Shown here in pieces: positions 1-8,064 of a DNA stretch of 34,477 nt (the first letter of the stretch is position 1; each line of letters opens with the position of its first letter). This DNA is from Paenibacillus tepidiphilus (GTDB lineage Bacteria; Bacillota; Bacilli; Paenibacillales; Paenibacillaceae): NCBI RefSeq assembly GCF_008635795.1, contig NZ_VWRQ01000037.1, positions 1 to 34,477 on the forward strand. Direction: 5' to 3'. The position numbers and the translations under genes are program-made. The notes under the pieces were generated by a model. That model saw nothing but the letters and a program-made list of their open reading frames with translations. It was not told the origin of the DNA and did not search any database.

Positions 1-88
1 AACGTGCCTACCTTCTTACAATAGGGTTTTTTTTCATTTATGGACAGTTAGTTTATACCATTCGGCTAATGTTAGCTTTTATGCAACG

Positions 89-276
89 CTAGTGGATTTT
101 CACCACTTAAATTGTCCGTTTGTGCTCGTTAGCGGTAGTCTAGTTCGATTATCGCCACTTAATCATTACGAAAATGATGGCTAGAGCGAATTTTTCCCTG
201 AAATAGATGGCGGAAATCCAACTAGAGTTGGGAAATGGCGCGTTTCGCGCAAAATAAGTGGCGGAAATCTAATTAG
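89..276. repeat. ~188-bp element with four copies of a ~22-bp motif (++--), copy 1
   Basis: Four related motifs of roughly CTAGTTGGATTTTCGCCACT type are seen. Two are on the plus strand (89-110 and 140-163) and two on the minus strand (206-225 and 254-276). The outer and inner motifs are about 51 bp apart on each side, so the whole element is an imperfect inverted repeat with a central spacer of about 40 bp. A second element with the same order and nearly identical spacing lies at 19065-19248. It has no coding capacity. It may be a MITE-like or REP-like dispersed element; no target duplication was recognised. Nothing else was seen in 1-88. Confidence 0.7.
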
Positions 277-331
277 CTGGTGCATAGCGGCAATTGTAGC
301 GGCCAGAGAACCGGAACCCGTATTTACCGGT

Positions 332-373
332 AAAACAAAAACTCTGCACCAACCGCTGAGGGTTAAAGCAGAG
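332..373 (-). terminator. Rho-independent terminator of the ROK gene
   Basis: On the minus strand, CTCTGC pairs with GCAGAG (368-373 with 342-347), with an inner AACC/GGTT pairing. The stem is followed by TTTTTGTTTT (341-332). It lies about 70 bp after the ROK stop codon, in the right orientation to end that transcript. Confidence 0.7.
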
Positions 374-439
374 CCTGCATTTCCTTAGTCCACAGTTTAT
401 TAGTCCTCGAACCCTAAATCCGCCATTCCTAACCGATTC

Positions 440-1627
440 TTATATCTCCCAACTCCGCAGAATTTGCAGCGCCGCTCCCGTCATCGGGCTTTCTTCTCCA
501 AGAATACCCGGGGAGAAGACAGGGTTGTAGTCAGGATATTGATAAATATTCTTCCGGGCGATCTGGACCGCTGTCTGATAGACAATAGGGTCGGCATTCA
601 CAAGTGCTCCGTCTACAATGATATATTCCGGGTGAACAGTGTTGATGATATTGGCCAGTCCGATTCCAAGATAAGAAGCGGTCTCCAGGAAGATCTCTCT
701 CACCAGCGCGTCCTGCTGCGCCAGAGCTTCAACAAGAGCAGGGAAGTGAACATGCTCAGGCGGAAGCGCCGACAGCGAGCTTTCCCGCCCCATCCGGAGC
801 TGGGATTGCACACGTTCCTCAAGGGAAGGCAGTGATACATACGCTTCCAAAGCGCCGTAATTGCCCTTAAAGCCCAGTCTTCGTCCGCCGCTCTGAATAA
901 TGATTTGGCCAATGGCACCTTCCGTATTCGCAGTTCCGCGCACGAGCTGCCCTCCGGACATAATGGATGAACGTATATTCACTCCTGCGTGCACATACAG
1001 CACATTCTTGCAGGCGTCATCCCGAAGCGCCCAATGCTCCGCCAGTAAGGCTGTGTTGGCGCCGCTGTCGAGCTTTACCGGAAGCTGCAGCCGCTGTTCC
1101 AGCATTCTGCAAATAGGCACATTGCTCCAGGCATCGGACGGAAATAATTCGTGCTGCAGAATAATCCCTGCTTGTGCATCCAAGGGTCCTACTGCGCCAA
1201 CGCCTAACCCCAGAATCTGGCCCGCTGTGATTTGCTGATTGTGCAGCATCTCTTGAACCGCATTTCCTACGAGCTCTACAAGGCGCTCAGGCGTAAGGCT
1301 CTGATCCATCTCCCAGCGGACGGCAGAGAGCGGGTTAAGATGCAAATCGAACAGACCCAGCGATGAACGGAGACGGGAGATTTCCAGTCCCAGAACATAG
1401 CGGTAGTGCGGGTTGGTTTGAAAAAGAATGGGCTTGCGCCCTCCGGTTGATGTACCCAGACCCGACACAAGGATCAGCTGCTGCTCCAGCAGCTCTTCAA
1501 GAACACGGGTCATGCTGCTGCTTGTGATCGGGAAATACTCCAGCAAATCGGCTTTGGAAGCCGTTCCGGAGTGGGCGATCCGTTCGTATACATGCTTTTT
1601 AAGTGAATGATTAGAAGGATTGGGCAT
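440..1627 (-). CDS. ROK family transcriptional regulator lacking the usual zinc motif
   Basis: The 395-aa protein has an N-terminal winged helix-turn-helix (about residues 10-60) followed by a ROK sugar-kinase-like domain (about 75-390). The domain contains the glycine-rich segment LGLGVGAVGPLD near 140-150. ROK repressors of the NagC/XylR type bind a sugar or sugar phosphate and release operator DNA. The conserved zinc site (GH...CxCGxxGC) is absent: the matching stretch around 236-262 keeps EG, GG and ALEAY, but the His and all three Cys are replaced. The ATG at 1627 is preceded by GGAGT about 10 nt upstream. The gene is divergent from the chromate transporter pair, but no sugar gene adjoins it, so its target is unknown. 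Confidence 0.85.
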   Translation of the reverse strand: MPNPSNHSLKKHVYERIAHSGTASKADLLEYFPITSSSMTRVLEELLEQQLILVSGLGTSTGGRKPILFQTNPHYRYVLGLEISRLRSSLGLFDLHLNPLSAVRWEMDQSLTPERLVELVGNAVQEMLHNQQITAGQILGLGVGAVGPLDAQAGIILQHELFPSDAWSNVPICRMLEQRLQLPVKLDSGANTALLAEHWALRDDACKNVLYVHAGVNIRSSIMSGGQLVRGTANTEGAIGQIIIQSGGRRLGFKGNYGALEAYVSLPSLEERVQSQLRMGRESSLSALPPEHVHFPALVEALAQQDALVREIFLETASYLGIGLANIINTVHPEYIIVDGALVNADPIVYQTAVQIARKNIYQYPDYNPVFSPGILGEESPMTGAALQILRSWEI

Positions 1628-1671
1628 TGAAATTCTACTCCATTTCCAAGTAGATAAGTCGGGATACCTTG

Positions 1672-1700
1672 AGTATAGCTGATGGGAGATGGTTTATCCA
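1672..1700 (-). promoter_or_regulatory. Candidate sigma-A promoter of the ROK gene
   Basis: Read on the minus strand, TGGATA (1700-1695) and TATACT (1677-1672) are separated by 17 bp. The -35 matches TTGACA at four of six positions and the -10 matches TATAAT at five of six. It is about 45 bp upstream of the ROK ATG. Confidence 0.45.
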
Positions 1701-1816
1701 GTTAAGGTTATCGGAATAATGTTGTTTATTTCATAACGAAAATAAGATTTGATGCATAGATGCATATTAGCGCGTTTACAGCCCGGAAATCAATAAAAAC
1801 AGCACATTATTCTCAT

Positions 1817-1860
1817 ATTAACATATACTTTATTCCAAAATGAAATTAACATGCTATACT
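1817..1860 (+). promoter_or_regulatory. Candidate extended -10 promoter of the chromate transporter genes, with a direct repeat
   Basis: TGCTATACT (1852-1860) is an extended -10 element about 50 bp before the chromate gene ATG. No good -35 is seen. The octamer ATTAACAT occurs twice (1817-1824 and 1845-1852), 28 bp apart, flanking the expected polymerase site. It may be an operator or chance in AT-rich DNA. Confidence 0.4.
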
Positions 1861-1910
1861 AAGATAAGATATGTTTAGATAGAAGCCGTGACAGGGTACG
1901 GAGGTTAAGC

Positions 1911-2546
1911 ATGAAAGCAAGACAACAGGATTACATGAAGATGATTGCACAGCTGTTTATGGTGTTTTTCAAGCTGGGACCCTCAACCTTCGGGGGCGGA
2001 TATGCGATGATTGCCGCGATTGAACGGGAAATTGTCGATAAGAAGGCATGGCTGAAGCCGGAAGAGACAGGAGATATGATCTCGGTGGCCGGTTCTGCAC
2101 CCGGGGGGGTAGCTGTAAACTCAGCCGCTTATGTGGGCTATAAAATGGCCGGGATTGCCGGGGCTGTTACAGCCGTGTTGGCTATAACGCTGCCTACCTT
2201 TTCCATTGTAATTATTCTGAGCATTCTGGGCCTGATGTATCAGGACGTGCCCAAGGTGGCTGCAGCCCTAAAAGGCGTTCACGCCGCTGTGGTTGCCTTA
2301 ATCATTGTAGCCGCGTTCAAAATAGGCAGGGCTTCCCTGCTGGACAAATCCACCCTGCTCCTTGCCGGGAGCTGCGTTCTGCTGCTGCTCTTAACCCCGC
2401 TCCACCCGTTATACCTGATTCTTGGCGGCCCCATTGCCGGTATTGTCATTATTGCCGTGAAACAGGCCCTCGGTCGTGCGGTCAGGACAGAGAAGGAAGC
2501 CGATCCCCAGAATACGGAATCCGATTATCTCGAATATTACATCTGA
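1911..2546 (+). CDS. Chromate transporter, first half-size CHR subunit
   Basis: This 211-aa membrane protein is a short-chain member of the CHR (ChrA) family, which exports chromate in characterised cases. The family signature is visible: FKLGPSTFGGGYAMI near residues 18-32, with APGGVAVNSAAYVGY near 64-78. Several hydrophobic helices follow, and the tail after about residue 190 is charged. A perfect-type ribosome binding site (GGAGG) precedes the ATG at 1911. The partner half starts 13 bp after this stop codon. In Bacillota such half-size pairs are known to act together, possibly as a heterodimer. The physiological substrate cannot be told from sequence; chromate resistance is the family default. 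Confidence 0.88.
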   Translation: MKARQQDYMKMIAQLFMVFFKLGPSTFGGGYAMIAAIEREIVDKKAWLKPEETGDMISVAGSAPGGVAVNSAAYVGYKMAGIAGAVTAVLAITLPTFSIVIILSILGLMYQDVPKVAAALKGVHAAVVALIIVAAFKIGRASLLDKSTLLLAGSCVLLLLLTPLHPLYLILGGPIAGIVIIAVKQALGRAVRTEKEADPQNTESDYLEYYI

Positions 2547-2559
2547 AGGTGTTGGTCAC

Positions 2560-3093
2560 ATGTTATGGGAATTATTTCTGCTGTTCTTGAAGGTCGGAAG
2601 CATCTCCTTCGGCGGGGGCTACGCCGTAATTACGCTGATCCAGCGTGAAATTACCGCGAAGGACTGGTTTACACCCGGCCGGTTTCAGGAGCTGGTCGCC
2701 TTGGCCGGGATGGCCCCGGGCTCGATTGCCACGAATACGGCGACGCTGATCGGTTACTCGCAAATGGGTATCCTGGGCGGGATTATATCTACAATAGGCA
2801 TAATTCTGCCCTCGCTGCTGATCGTTATTGTGTTTACCGCCTTCTTTCTCCGCATGCACGGCAACCGCTGGGTCCGCTCCGCCTTCTATGGACTGCGCCC
2901 CGTGATTACGGGGCTGATCGTCTATGCGGCGATTCACTTCGGTGTCGGCGGGGAGAAGGGGACGCTCCTTAGTTGGTCCACTCTGGGAATGGTGTTGATT
3001 TGCGCTGCCAGTCTCGTTGCGGTTATGAAATACAAGCTGCATCCGTTTGCGGTAATCCTTTTGTCGGCGGTGGGCGGCATCGTGTTGTTCTAG
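2560..3093 (+). CDS. Chromate transporter, second half-size CHR subunit
   Basis: The 177-aa protein is homologous to its upstream neighbour. FLKVGSISFGGGYAVITLI lies near the start and APGSIATNTATLIGY near residues 51-65, followed by about four further hydrophobic segments. The frame is open from 2476, but I place the start at ATG 2560. There the conserved domain begins (MLWELFLLF) and an AAGGTG ribosome binding site sits in the short gap after the first subunit. An upstream start would add about 28 polar residues overlapping gene 1 in another frame. It is cotranscribed with the first subunit and converges on the AraC gene, with only 12 bp between stop codons. Confidence 0.87.
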   Translation: MLWELFLLFLKVGSISFGGGYAVITLIQREITAKDWFTPGRFQELVALAGMAPGSIATNTATLIGYSQMGILGGIISTIGIILPSLLIVIVFTAFFLRMHGNRWVRSAFYGLRPVITGLIVYAAIHFGVGGEKGTLLSWSTLGMVLICAASLVAVMKYKLHPFAVILLSAVGGIVLF

Positions 3094-3105
3094 AGGCCTC
3101 TTATC

Positions 3106-3954
3106 TCATTTCCGCAGACTTGAAGGTGTGACACCCTTGATGGCTTTGAAGGCCCGGTTGAAGGTGCGCACATTGGCATACCCGCATTCCAGCGCGATAT
3201 GGGTGACTGTATTATCGGTGGAGCGGAGCTGTTCTTCTGCGGCACGGACCCGGATCGTATTCAGATACTGGTTGAAATGCGTACCGGTAAGGCTCTGAAA
3301 CAGCCGGCAAAAATGAAAGGTGCTCAGATTGAAGCGGCGCGCAGTTTCTTCCAGCGTCAACGGCTGGGAATAGGAAATCTCCAGAAAATGAAGGATGTCC
3401 TGCATCATCTTGAGGCGGGAGATCCTTTTATTTTCCCGTACGGGGTCGATGGGAATACCAGGCAGGCTGCGCTGACAAATGCCGCAAAGCTCCATAACCT
3501 TGCTCCTGACGAACATCTGGTAGTAAGGCTCGCAGCGTGTCATCTCCCCGTAAATCTCCTCCATAATTCCCTGCATTCTGGTCAAGATGGCCAAGTCACA
3601 GCCCTGCTGAGTGAGAAAGTCCGGCGTAATAAAGGAAGAACGGAAACGGATGTTATCGGGCCAGTTCCCGTGATGGCCGATCACGCTGGGCCGGAACACC
3701 AGGATAAACACCGTCGATTGCATGCCGGTGCTGTCATAGAAGTGGATATCTCCGCTGCAGCAGACCGCAAGGCCTCCTGCCTCCAGGGTTACGATTTCGC
3801 GGTTGATGCCCATCCGGATCACCCCCTCCTGCACCCAGACCAGCTCAATATCGGAATGCCAATGCGCATGGAAGAAGAAAGAATTCTCCTCGTGCTTATA
3901 CATTCTCACAGGCAGGTCCTCGGGGTATTTCCGGTGCTCATAGTAGGCCTTCAT
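3106..3954 (-). CDS. AraC family transcriptional regulator with cupin-like N-terminus
   Basis: The 282-aa protein has a sugar-binding cupin-like N-terminal domain; the HAHWHSDIEL motif near residues 29-38 is typical. The C-terminal AraC domain has two helix-turn-helix units (about 185-280): LTLEETARRFNLSTFHFCR, then HIALECGYANVRTFNRAFK. I choose ATG 3954 because AAGGAG lies 7 nt upstream; an alternative start at 3999 would add 15 poorly conserved residues. It is divergent from the GH116-like gene across about 210 bp and is the obvious candidate to activate it in response to the glycan product. The inducer is unknown. Confidence 0.87.
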   Translation of the reverse strand: MKAYYEHRKYPEDLPVRMYKHEENSFFFHAHWHSDIELVWVQEGVIRMGINREIVTLEAGGLAVCCSGDIHFYDSTGMQSTVFILVFRPSVIGHHGNWPDNIRFRSSFITPDFLTQQGCDLAILTRMQGIMEEIYGEMTRCEPYYQMFVRSKVMELCGICQRSLPGIPIDPVRENKRISRLKMMQDILHFLEISYSQPLTLEETARRFNLSTFHFCRLFQSLTGTHFNQYLNTIRVRAAEEQLRSTDNTVTHIALECGYANVRTFNRAFKAIKGVTPSSLRK

Positions 3955-4007
3955 ACTAAATCTCCTTCTCGGTGATATGCCGGTAAGACGGTTATACACT
4001 CCGGATA

Positions 4008-4016
4008 ATTATAGCA
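4008..4016 (-). promoter_or_regulatory. Extended -10 element for the AraC gene
   Basis: On the minus strand the sequence reads TGCTATAAT, a perfect extended -10 hexamer (TGnTATAAT). It is about 55 bp upstream of the AraC start at 3954. No convincing -35 hexamer was found. Confidence 0.45.
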
Positions 4017-4131
4017 TTTATTGTCTGGATGACGCTGGTGTTGGCGGAAAAATTGCAGAGTAATATTCAAAATAAGCAATTATTGTCCGTATGCCGGCAA
4101 CGGATTACTATCCCGCTGCTTCACGCCGGTC

Positions 4132-4137
4132 TATAAT
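4132..4137 (+). promoter_or_regulatory. -10 hexamer for the GH116-like gene
   Basis: A consensus TATAAT lies 27 bp before the GTG start. No consensus -35 is present at 16-18 bp spacing (TATCCC at 4109-4114). This fits a promoter that needs an activator such as the divergent AraC protein. Confidence 0.4.
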
Positions 4138-4163
4138 GGGACCCATATCAATCCGGACAGGAT

Positions 4164-7100
4164 GTGGAAGGTATGGATAGGGACCCATTCAAAGGTATAA
4201 ATCTACACGAAGACAGGGATCGAGACGAAGATAGGAATCAATGCGAGGATACGAATCAATGTGAGGATACGATACAACACAAGGATACGAAACAATGCGA
4301 TGATACAAGCTCAAATGAAAGTATGGATCAACGCAGGCTAGAATACTATACGTCGCCGGTTGACGGAACCACGGGCGCTCCGCTAGGCGGCTTCGGCGCG
4401 GGAGCGGTTAAATTCTGTGCCCACCAGGGGACGTTCAGCTGCGTGACACAGCCGCCAGCCGACCAGAATGACTATACCGCGATGGGGGCGACGAAGCTCC
4501 AGCTGTTCACGGAGAGGCAGGGCCGCATACAAGCGGTGGAGACACTGAAGGCGCGTTTCGCTGACGGCAGGTATGAGGATGACGCGATCTGGCCCGTGCA
4601 TTCGGTACACTTTGATAACGTCAACGATATTGAGGTACGGTTAACGGCCTTTGCGCCGTTCGTGCCGTTCGGCAGCGATGAACTCAGCTTAATGAGCATG
4701 CCCTACGCGTTCTATGAGCTGACCCTGCAAAACCTGGCGGAAACCGCAGTTACCGCCGCGTGCGCTTTTCAACTGGATATCGCCTCGGGTTCGGCAGCCT
4801 GTATCCCGGGAAGTGGGTTGACCTCAGACAGATGGTCTGTTATCGCCCGGAGCGGTGATCCGGAAGCGGTGATCACGTCCGGCGGCGGGGATGATTTCTT
4901 CCGATCCGGGCTATGCGAGGAACCCGCTGCAGGAACCGTCAATAAAGCAGCCGTAAAAATCACGCTCCAGGGCCACGCCACCCAAACCATCCGGTTCGTC
5001 TTGGCCTGGTATGATAACACGGACCCCGAGCGGGCCTACTGTCTGGGATGTTATCCCGATTCCGCCAGTATTGCCAGACTGGGCATGACCCATTTTGACA
5101 GCTTGAAGGAGAACGCTCGCAAGCTCGTGGCTGGGATGAGAGGCTCCAATCTGCCCGCCTGGCTGATCAACCAGACCTTGAACACACTGGCCAATCTTTC
5201 GAACAATTCCATGTATAAACGGGACGGCCGGGTGGCTTTTGCCGAGGGAGAATGGACCTGCTTCGGTACGATGGACCAGATGTGGCATGCGCGGCAGATC
5301 ATCAACCAGCTGATCCCCGATTTTGCCTGGAGGGAGCTCCGGTATTGGGCCAGAACGCAGAAGAGCAACGGGCAAATCCACCACGATTTTAACAGCGGTG
5401 ACAAGGATAAATCGGCTTTGGTCGGCTGGGATGACAGGGAGCATGCGGACTACCGGAACATCGATAAATGGGTGGACCTGAACGCCGGGTTTATCATTTC
5501 CGTGTATGAGACGTTTGTGGCGACTGGTGACATCAGGGAGATGGCGTACTTCTGGCCGTATCTCCGGAAAGCGGGGCACAGGATACTGGAGCAGGCGGAA
5601 CGCTATGGAAGCGCCGAACATCCCTTTACGTTCGAGGACTCCGAAAATTCCTATGATGCGGGCGGTGATCCTAATCCTTACAATGCCAGTCTGTCCGCTG
5701 TGGCCTATAAAATCATGATCCTGCTCGCACCGGACAGGGAAGAAGCGGAGACAGCCGCGGTCTTCCAAGCCGCGTACGATTCGGTGGTTGCCTCCTTCAG
5801 GGCGCGTTATCTGCAGGGAGAGTTCCCGGCGGGAAGAGGCTGCGAGGCTTATTTTGCCGGTCAATGGATATCGCTGTTTCTGAAGCTGGGGCAAATCTGG
5901 ACGGCCGAGGAGACCGACGTTGTCCTGGATAGCCTGGACCGGTATTACCACCCTTATTACTGGGGGCTGGGGCATCTGGGAGGCACCTACAAAGAGTGGA
6001 CGCCCTATCTGCTGACGCATTACGGCGGGCTGCTGTTGAATACGGGAAGAGAAGCGCAGTGGGAGGCGCTGCAGAAGGATGCGTACAACCGGCAGTACCT
6101 TGACCGAAACCATGTTTTTAACCATCCGTTGGATATATTGCCGGCCGTGGATCAGCCTGTCTATCCCGCCACACAAATCTCCGGCGACAAGCAGTACATC
6201 AGCATGCCCGGTCTATGGAGGAACTACTATAACCTCGTGGGCTGGCACCGTAACCGGGCTACCGGCGAGATCTGGATCGAGCCCATCCTGCTGGAAGAGA
6301 TGGAGCACCGTATGAACCGGGCGATGTTCGCCACGCCCGAAGGGTACGGGACCATCAGCTGCACGGAATACGGATCAGCGTGGCAGAACAGGCGGATTAC
6401 TGTAACCTGTGAGCATGAGATGACGGTCAGTGCCATTTATTTAACGGACCATTACGGAGCGCAGGTCGCCGTAACGGTTAACGGCGAGCCGGTCAAATGC
6501 AGGCGGACCGGCGAAGGCTACGGCAGCAAGCTGCGGGTCGAGTGGAGCGGCACTATCGGCGGCGGGGGGATTACCGTCGTCGCTGAAGGAGATGCCGGAT
6601 ACATGAAGCCGGCGCTCCCGGCCAAGCCCGCGGCCGGAGCAGACAGCGCCGGTACCCGGGTTCAGCTGAACGCCTATGATTATATGGAAGCGGAAGGCGC
6701 TTCGGAGGCGGCCGGCGTTACGATGGTGACCCCGGTAGGCCGTACCTGGTTCGTAACGGACTGCCATAATTTCGATTATATTAAATTTGACAATGTCGAG
6801 TTCGGGGAGGTAGGCTCCCGGCTATTCCTGGCCAAGGTGTCCAGCGCGCAGGAAGACTCCAGAATCGAGATTGTGCTGGACAGTGTCGGCGGGGATATCA
6901 TCGGGGTCTGTCCGGTACCGTATACGGGAGGCGGGCAGGCCTGGGTACTGACGAGCTGCCCGATCAGAAGGACGACGGGGACCCACCATGTCATCCTGAA
7001 ATTTTACGGTCACACAGAGGACAATCTGCTGAACATCGACAAATTCAAGTTTCTGCAGGATGACGGAAGACTCGACCGGACCGGGTGGAAGGTCAGAGCC

Positions 7101-7475
7101 TCCAAGGGCAATCTGAATGCCCATCATGTGCTGATGCCGGACAGAACCACCAGTTGGGGAGTGGCGCAGCAGATGAACGGGGATTATCTCCTGATTGATA
7201 TGCATGCCGTTCAGTCATTCGACAGTATAACTCTCTATCACAAGGAGCAAGAAGTCCCGGCGCATTATGCTGTGTTCGTATCGGATGACGGTGTTAACTT
7301 TGGGGCAAGCATTGCTGAAGGTTGCGGTAATGTGGCAAGTCCGGATACGGTAATTAACTTTCAGCCGCAGCGGGCGCGGGCAGTCAAGGTCGTGCTCACT
7401 GAAGCGGAATGTACAAGAGCATGGACGGTTTATGAAGTTCTGGTCCGGGATTCCCGGCTTATCACACATAACTAA
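4164..7475 (+). CDS. GH116-like (GBA2/DUF608-type) glycoside hydrolase with CBM6-like and F5/8-type C-terminal domains
   Basis: The 1103-aa protein begins with a hydrophilic repeat segment (residues 14-49). PLGGFGAG (73-80) opens a GBA2-type N-terminal beta-sandwich. An (alpha/alpha) barrel catalytic region of GH116/DUF608 type follows (about 330-720), with EGEWTCFGTMDQMWHAR near 360-375 and DSENSYD near 492-498. GH116 enzymes are retaining beta-glucosidases or glucosylceramidases; the exact substrate and catalytic residues here are unproven. A CBM6/CBM35-like module (about 833-965) and an F5/8-type C (discoidin) module (about 978-1099) complete it. No signal peptide is visible, odd for a CBM-bearing enzyme. 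The start is uncertain: GTG 4164, ATG 4173 and ATG 4323 are all in frame and none has a strong ribosome binding site. The last would remove the repeats. The likely regulator is the divergent AraC gene. Confidence 0.78.
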   Translation: MEGMDRDPFKGINLHEDRDRDEDRNQCEDTNQCEDTIQHKDTKQCDDTSSNESMDQRRLEYYTSPVDGTTGAPLGGFGAGAVKFCAHQGTFSCVTQPPADQNDYTAMGATKLQLFTERQGRIQAVETLKARFADGRYEDDAIWPVHSVHFDNVNDIEVRLTAFAPFVPFGSDELSLMSMPYAFYELTLQNLAETAVTAACAFQLDIASGSAACIPGSGLTSDRWSVIARSGDPEAVITSGGGDDFFRSGLCEEPAAGTVNKAAVKITLQGHATQTIRFVLAWYDNTDPERAYCLGCYPDSASIARLGMTHFDSLKENARKLVAGMRGSNLPAWLINQTLNTLANLSNNSMYKRDGRVAFAEGEWTCFGTMDQMWHARQIINQLIPDFAWRELRYWARTQKSNGQIHHDFNSGDKDKSALVGWDDREHADYRNIDKWVDLNAGFIISVYETFVATGDIREMAYFWPYLRKAGHRILEQAERYGSAEHPFTFEDSENSYDAGGDPNPYNASLSAVAYKIMILLAPDREEAETAAVFQAAYDSVVASFRARYLQGEFPAGRGCEAYFAGQWISLFLKLGQIWTAEETDVVLDSLDRYYHPYYWGLGHLGGTYKEWTPYLLTHYGGLLLNTGREAQWEALQKDAYNRQYLDRNHVFNHPLDILPAVDQPVYPATQISGDKQYISMPGLWRNYYNLVGWHRNRATGEIWIEPILLEEMEHRMNRAMFATPEGYGTISCTEYGSAWQNRRITVTCEHEMTVSAIYLTDHYGAQVAVTVNGEPVKCRRTGEGYGSKLRVEWSGTIGGGGITVVAEGDAGYMKPALPAKPAAGADSAGTRVQLNAYDYMEAEGASEAAGVTMVTPVGRTWFVTDCHNFDYIKFDNVEFGEVGSRLFLAKVSSAQEDSRIEIVLDSVGGDIIGVCPVPYTGGGQAWVLTSCPIRRTTGTHHVILKFYGHTEDNLLNIDKFKFLQDDGRLDRTGWKVRASKGNLNAHHVLMPDRTTSWGVAQQMNGDYLLIDMHAVQSFDSITLYHKEQEVPAHYAVFVSDDGVNFGASIAEGCGNVASPDTVINFQPQRARAVKVVLTEAECTRAWTVYEVLVRDSRLITHN
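4203..4310 (+). repeat. In-frame 18-bp tandem repeat, six units
   Basis: Six contiguous 18-bp units encode LHEDRD, RDEDRN, QCEDTN, QCEDTI, QHKDTK and QCDDTS. Units 3, 4 and 6 (4239, 4257, 4293) are closest to one another; units 1 and 2 are diverged. They form an acidic, Cys-containing leader to the glycosidase if the upstream start is used. Confidence 0.85.
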
Positions 7476-7498
7476 TATCTGGTATAAGCCAGATCTTA
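7473..7498 (+). other. Hairpin overlapping the GH116-like stop codon
   Basis: TAATATCTGG and CCAGATCTTA pair over ten positions with one mismatch, around a TATAAG loop. There is no T-tract after it (AGAAGG follows), so it is not a standard terminator. It may stabilise the 3' end of the mRNA. Confidence 0.45.
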
Positions 7499-7508
7499 AG
7501 AAGGTCTC

Positions 7509-7889
7509 CATAATGGACTGGTGTGAGGGGAAAAAGGCCTAATGTAGGCTAAAAAGCGACTACAATGGACTACCGCGAGGGTAAACGGGCCAAATGTAGG
7601 CGAAAAAGCGACTACAATCGCAATGTGCTGGAGTGAGGGGGAATAGGCCTGTGGAGAATGTAGGCGAAAAAGCGACCACAATGGACTGGTGTGAGGGGAA
7701 AAAGGCTAAATGTAGGCGAAAAAGCGACCACAATGGGCTGTTGTGAGGGTAAACGTGCCAAATGTAGGCGAAAAAGCGACTACAATGGACTGGCGTGAGG
7801 GTAAACGGGCCAGGTGTAGGCGAAAAATCGACTACACTGGACTGCGCGAGGGGGAATTTGCCCAAGTGCGTACGAAAAACCGACCACGA
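7509..7889 (+). repeat. Tandem array of 52-bp repeats
   Basis: Units begin TGTAGGCGAAAAAGCGACTA and start at 7543, 7595, 7659, 7711, 7763 and 7815. Partial units lie at 7509-7542 and 7867-7889. The period is exactly 52 bp, except unit 2, which has a 12-bp insertion. Each unit contains a small imperfect hairpin (TGTAG...CTACA around CG-AAAAAG-CG); some units have CCACA in place of CTACA. The period is not a multiple of three, so the array is not coding. There are no spacers, so it is not a CRISPR array. The remaining DNA between 7890 and 8064 shows no gene. Confidence 0.9.
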
Positions 7890-8064
7890 GCTCAAGTCAT
7901 ACTCATAACCTACCCGTGAAGTGGGATGAGCTTAAAGATTAAAAATGTATTACTTTTTGCGACTAACAAAGTAGGACATTATCTCAAAGCTCTCATAATC
8001 CATGTTAGCCGCACTGAATTTCCGATATTCGTTTCATCCACCCATTATAAAAGTACTGAGCAAA

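Noticed and set aside
3092..3101. Palindrome AGAGGCCTCT between convergent chromate and AraC genes
   Set aside because: It has no loop and no T-tract, so it is not a usable terminator; probably chance.
4911..6176. 421-aa minus-strand open frame
   Set aside because: It is antisense to the GH116-like gene, has no recognisable domain and no ribosome binding site.
7509..7889. CRISPR array
   Set aside because: Units are contiguous and similar over their whole length, with no unique spacers, and no cas genes are near.
7560..7895. 111-aa minus-strand reading frame with repeated FSPTF/HCSRFFAYI peptides
   Set aside because: It is a product of the 52-bp repeat. The period is not a multiple of three, so the reading frame changes from unit to unit, and there is no ribosome binding site.
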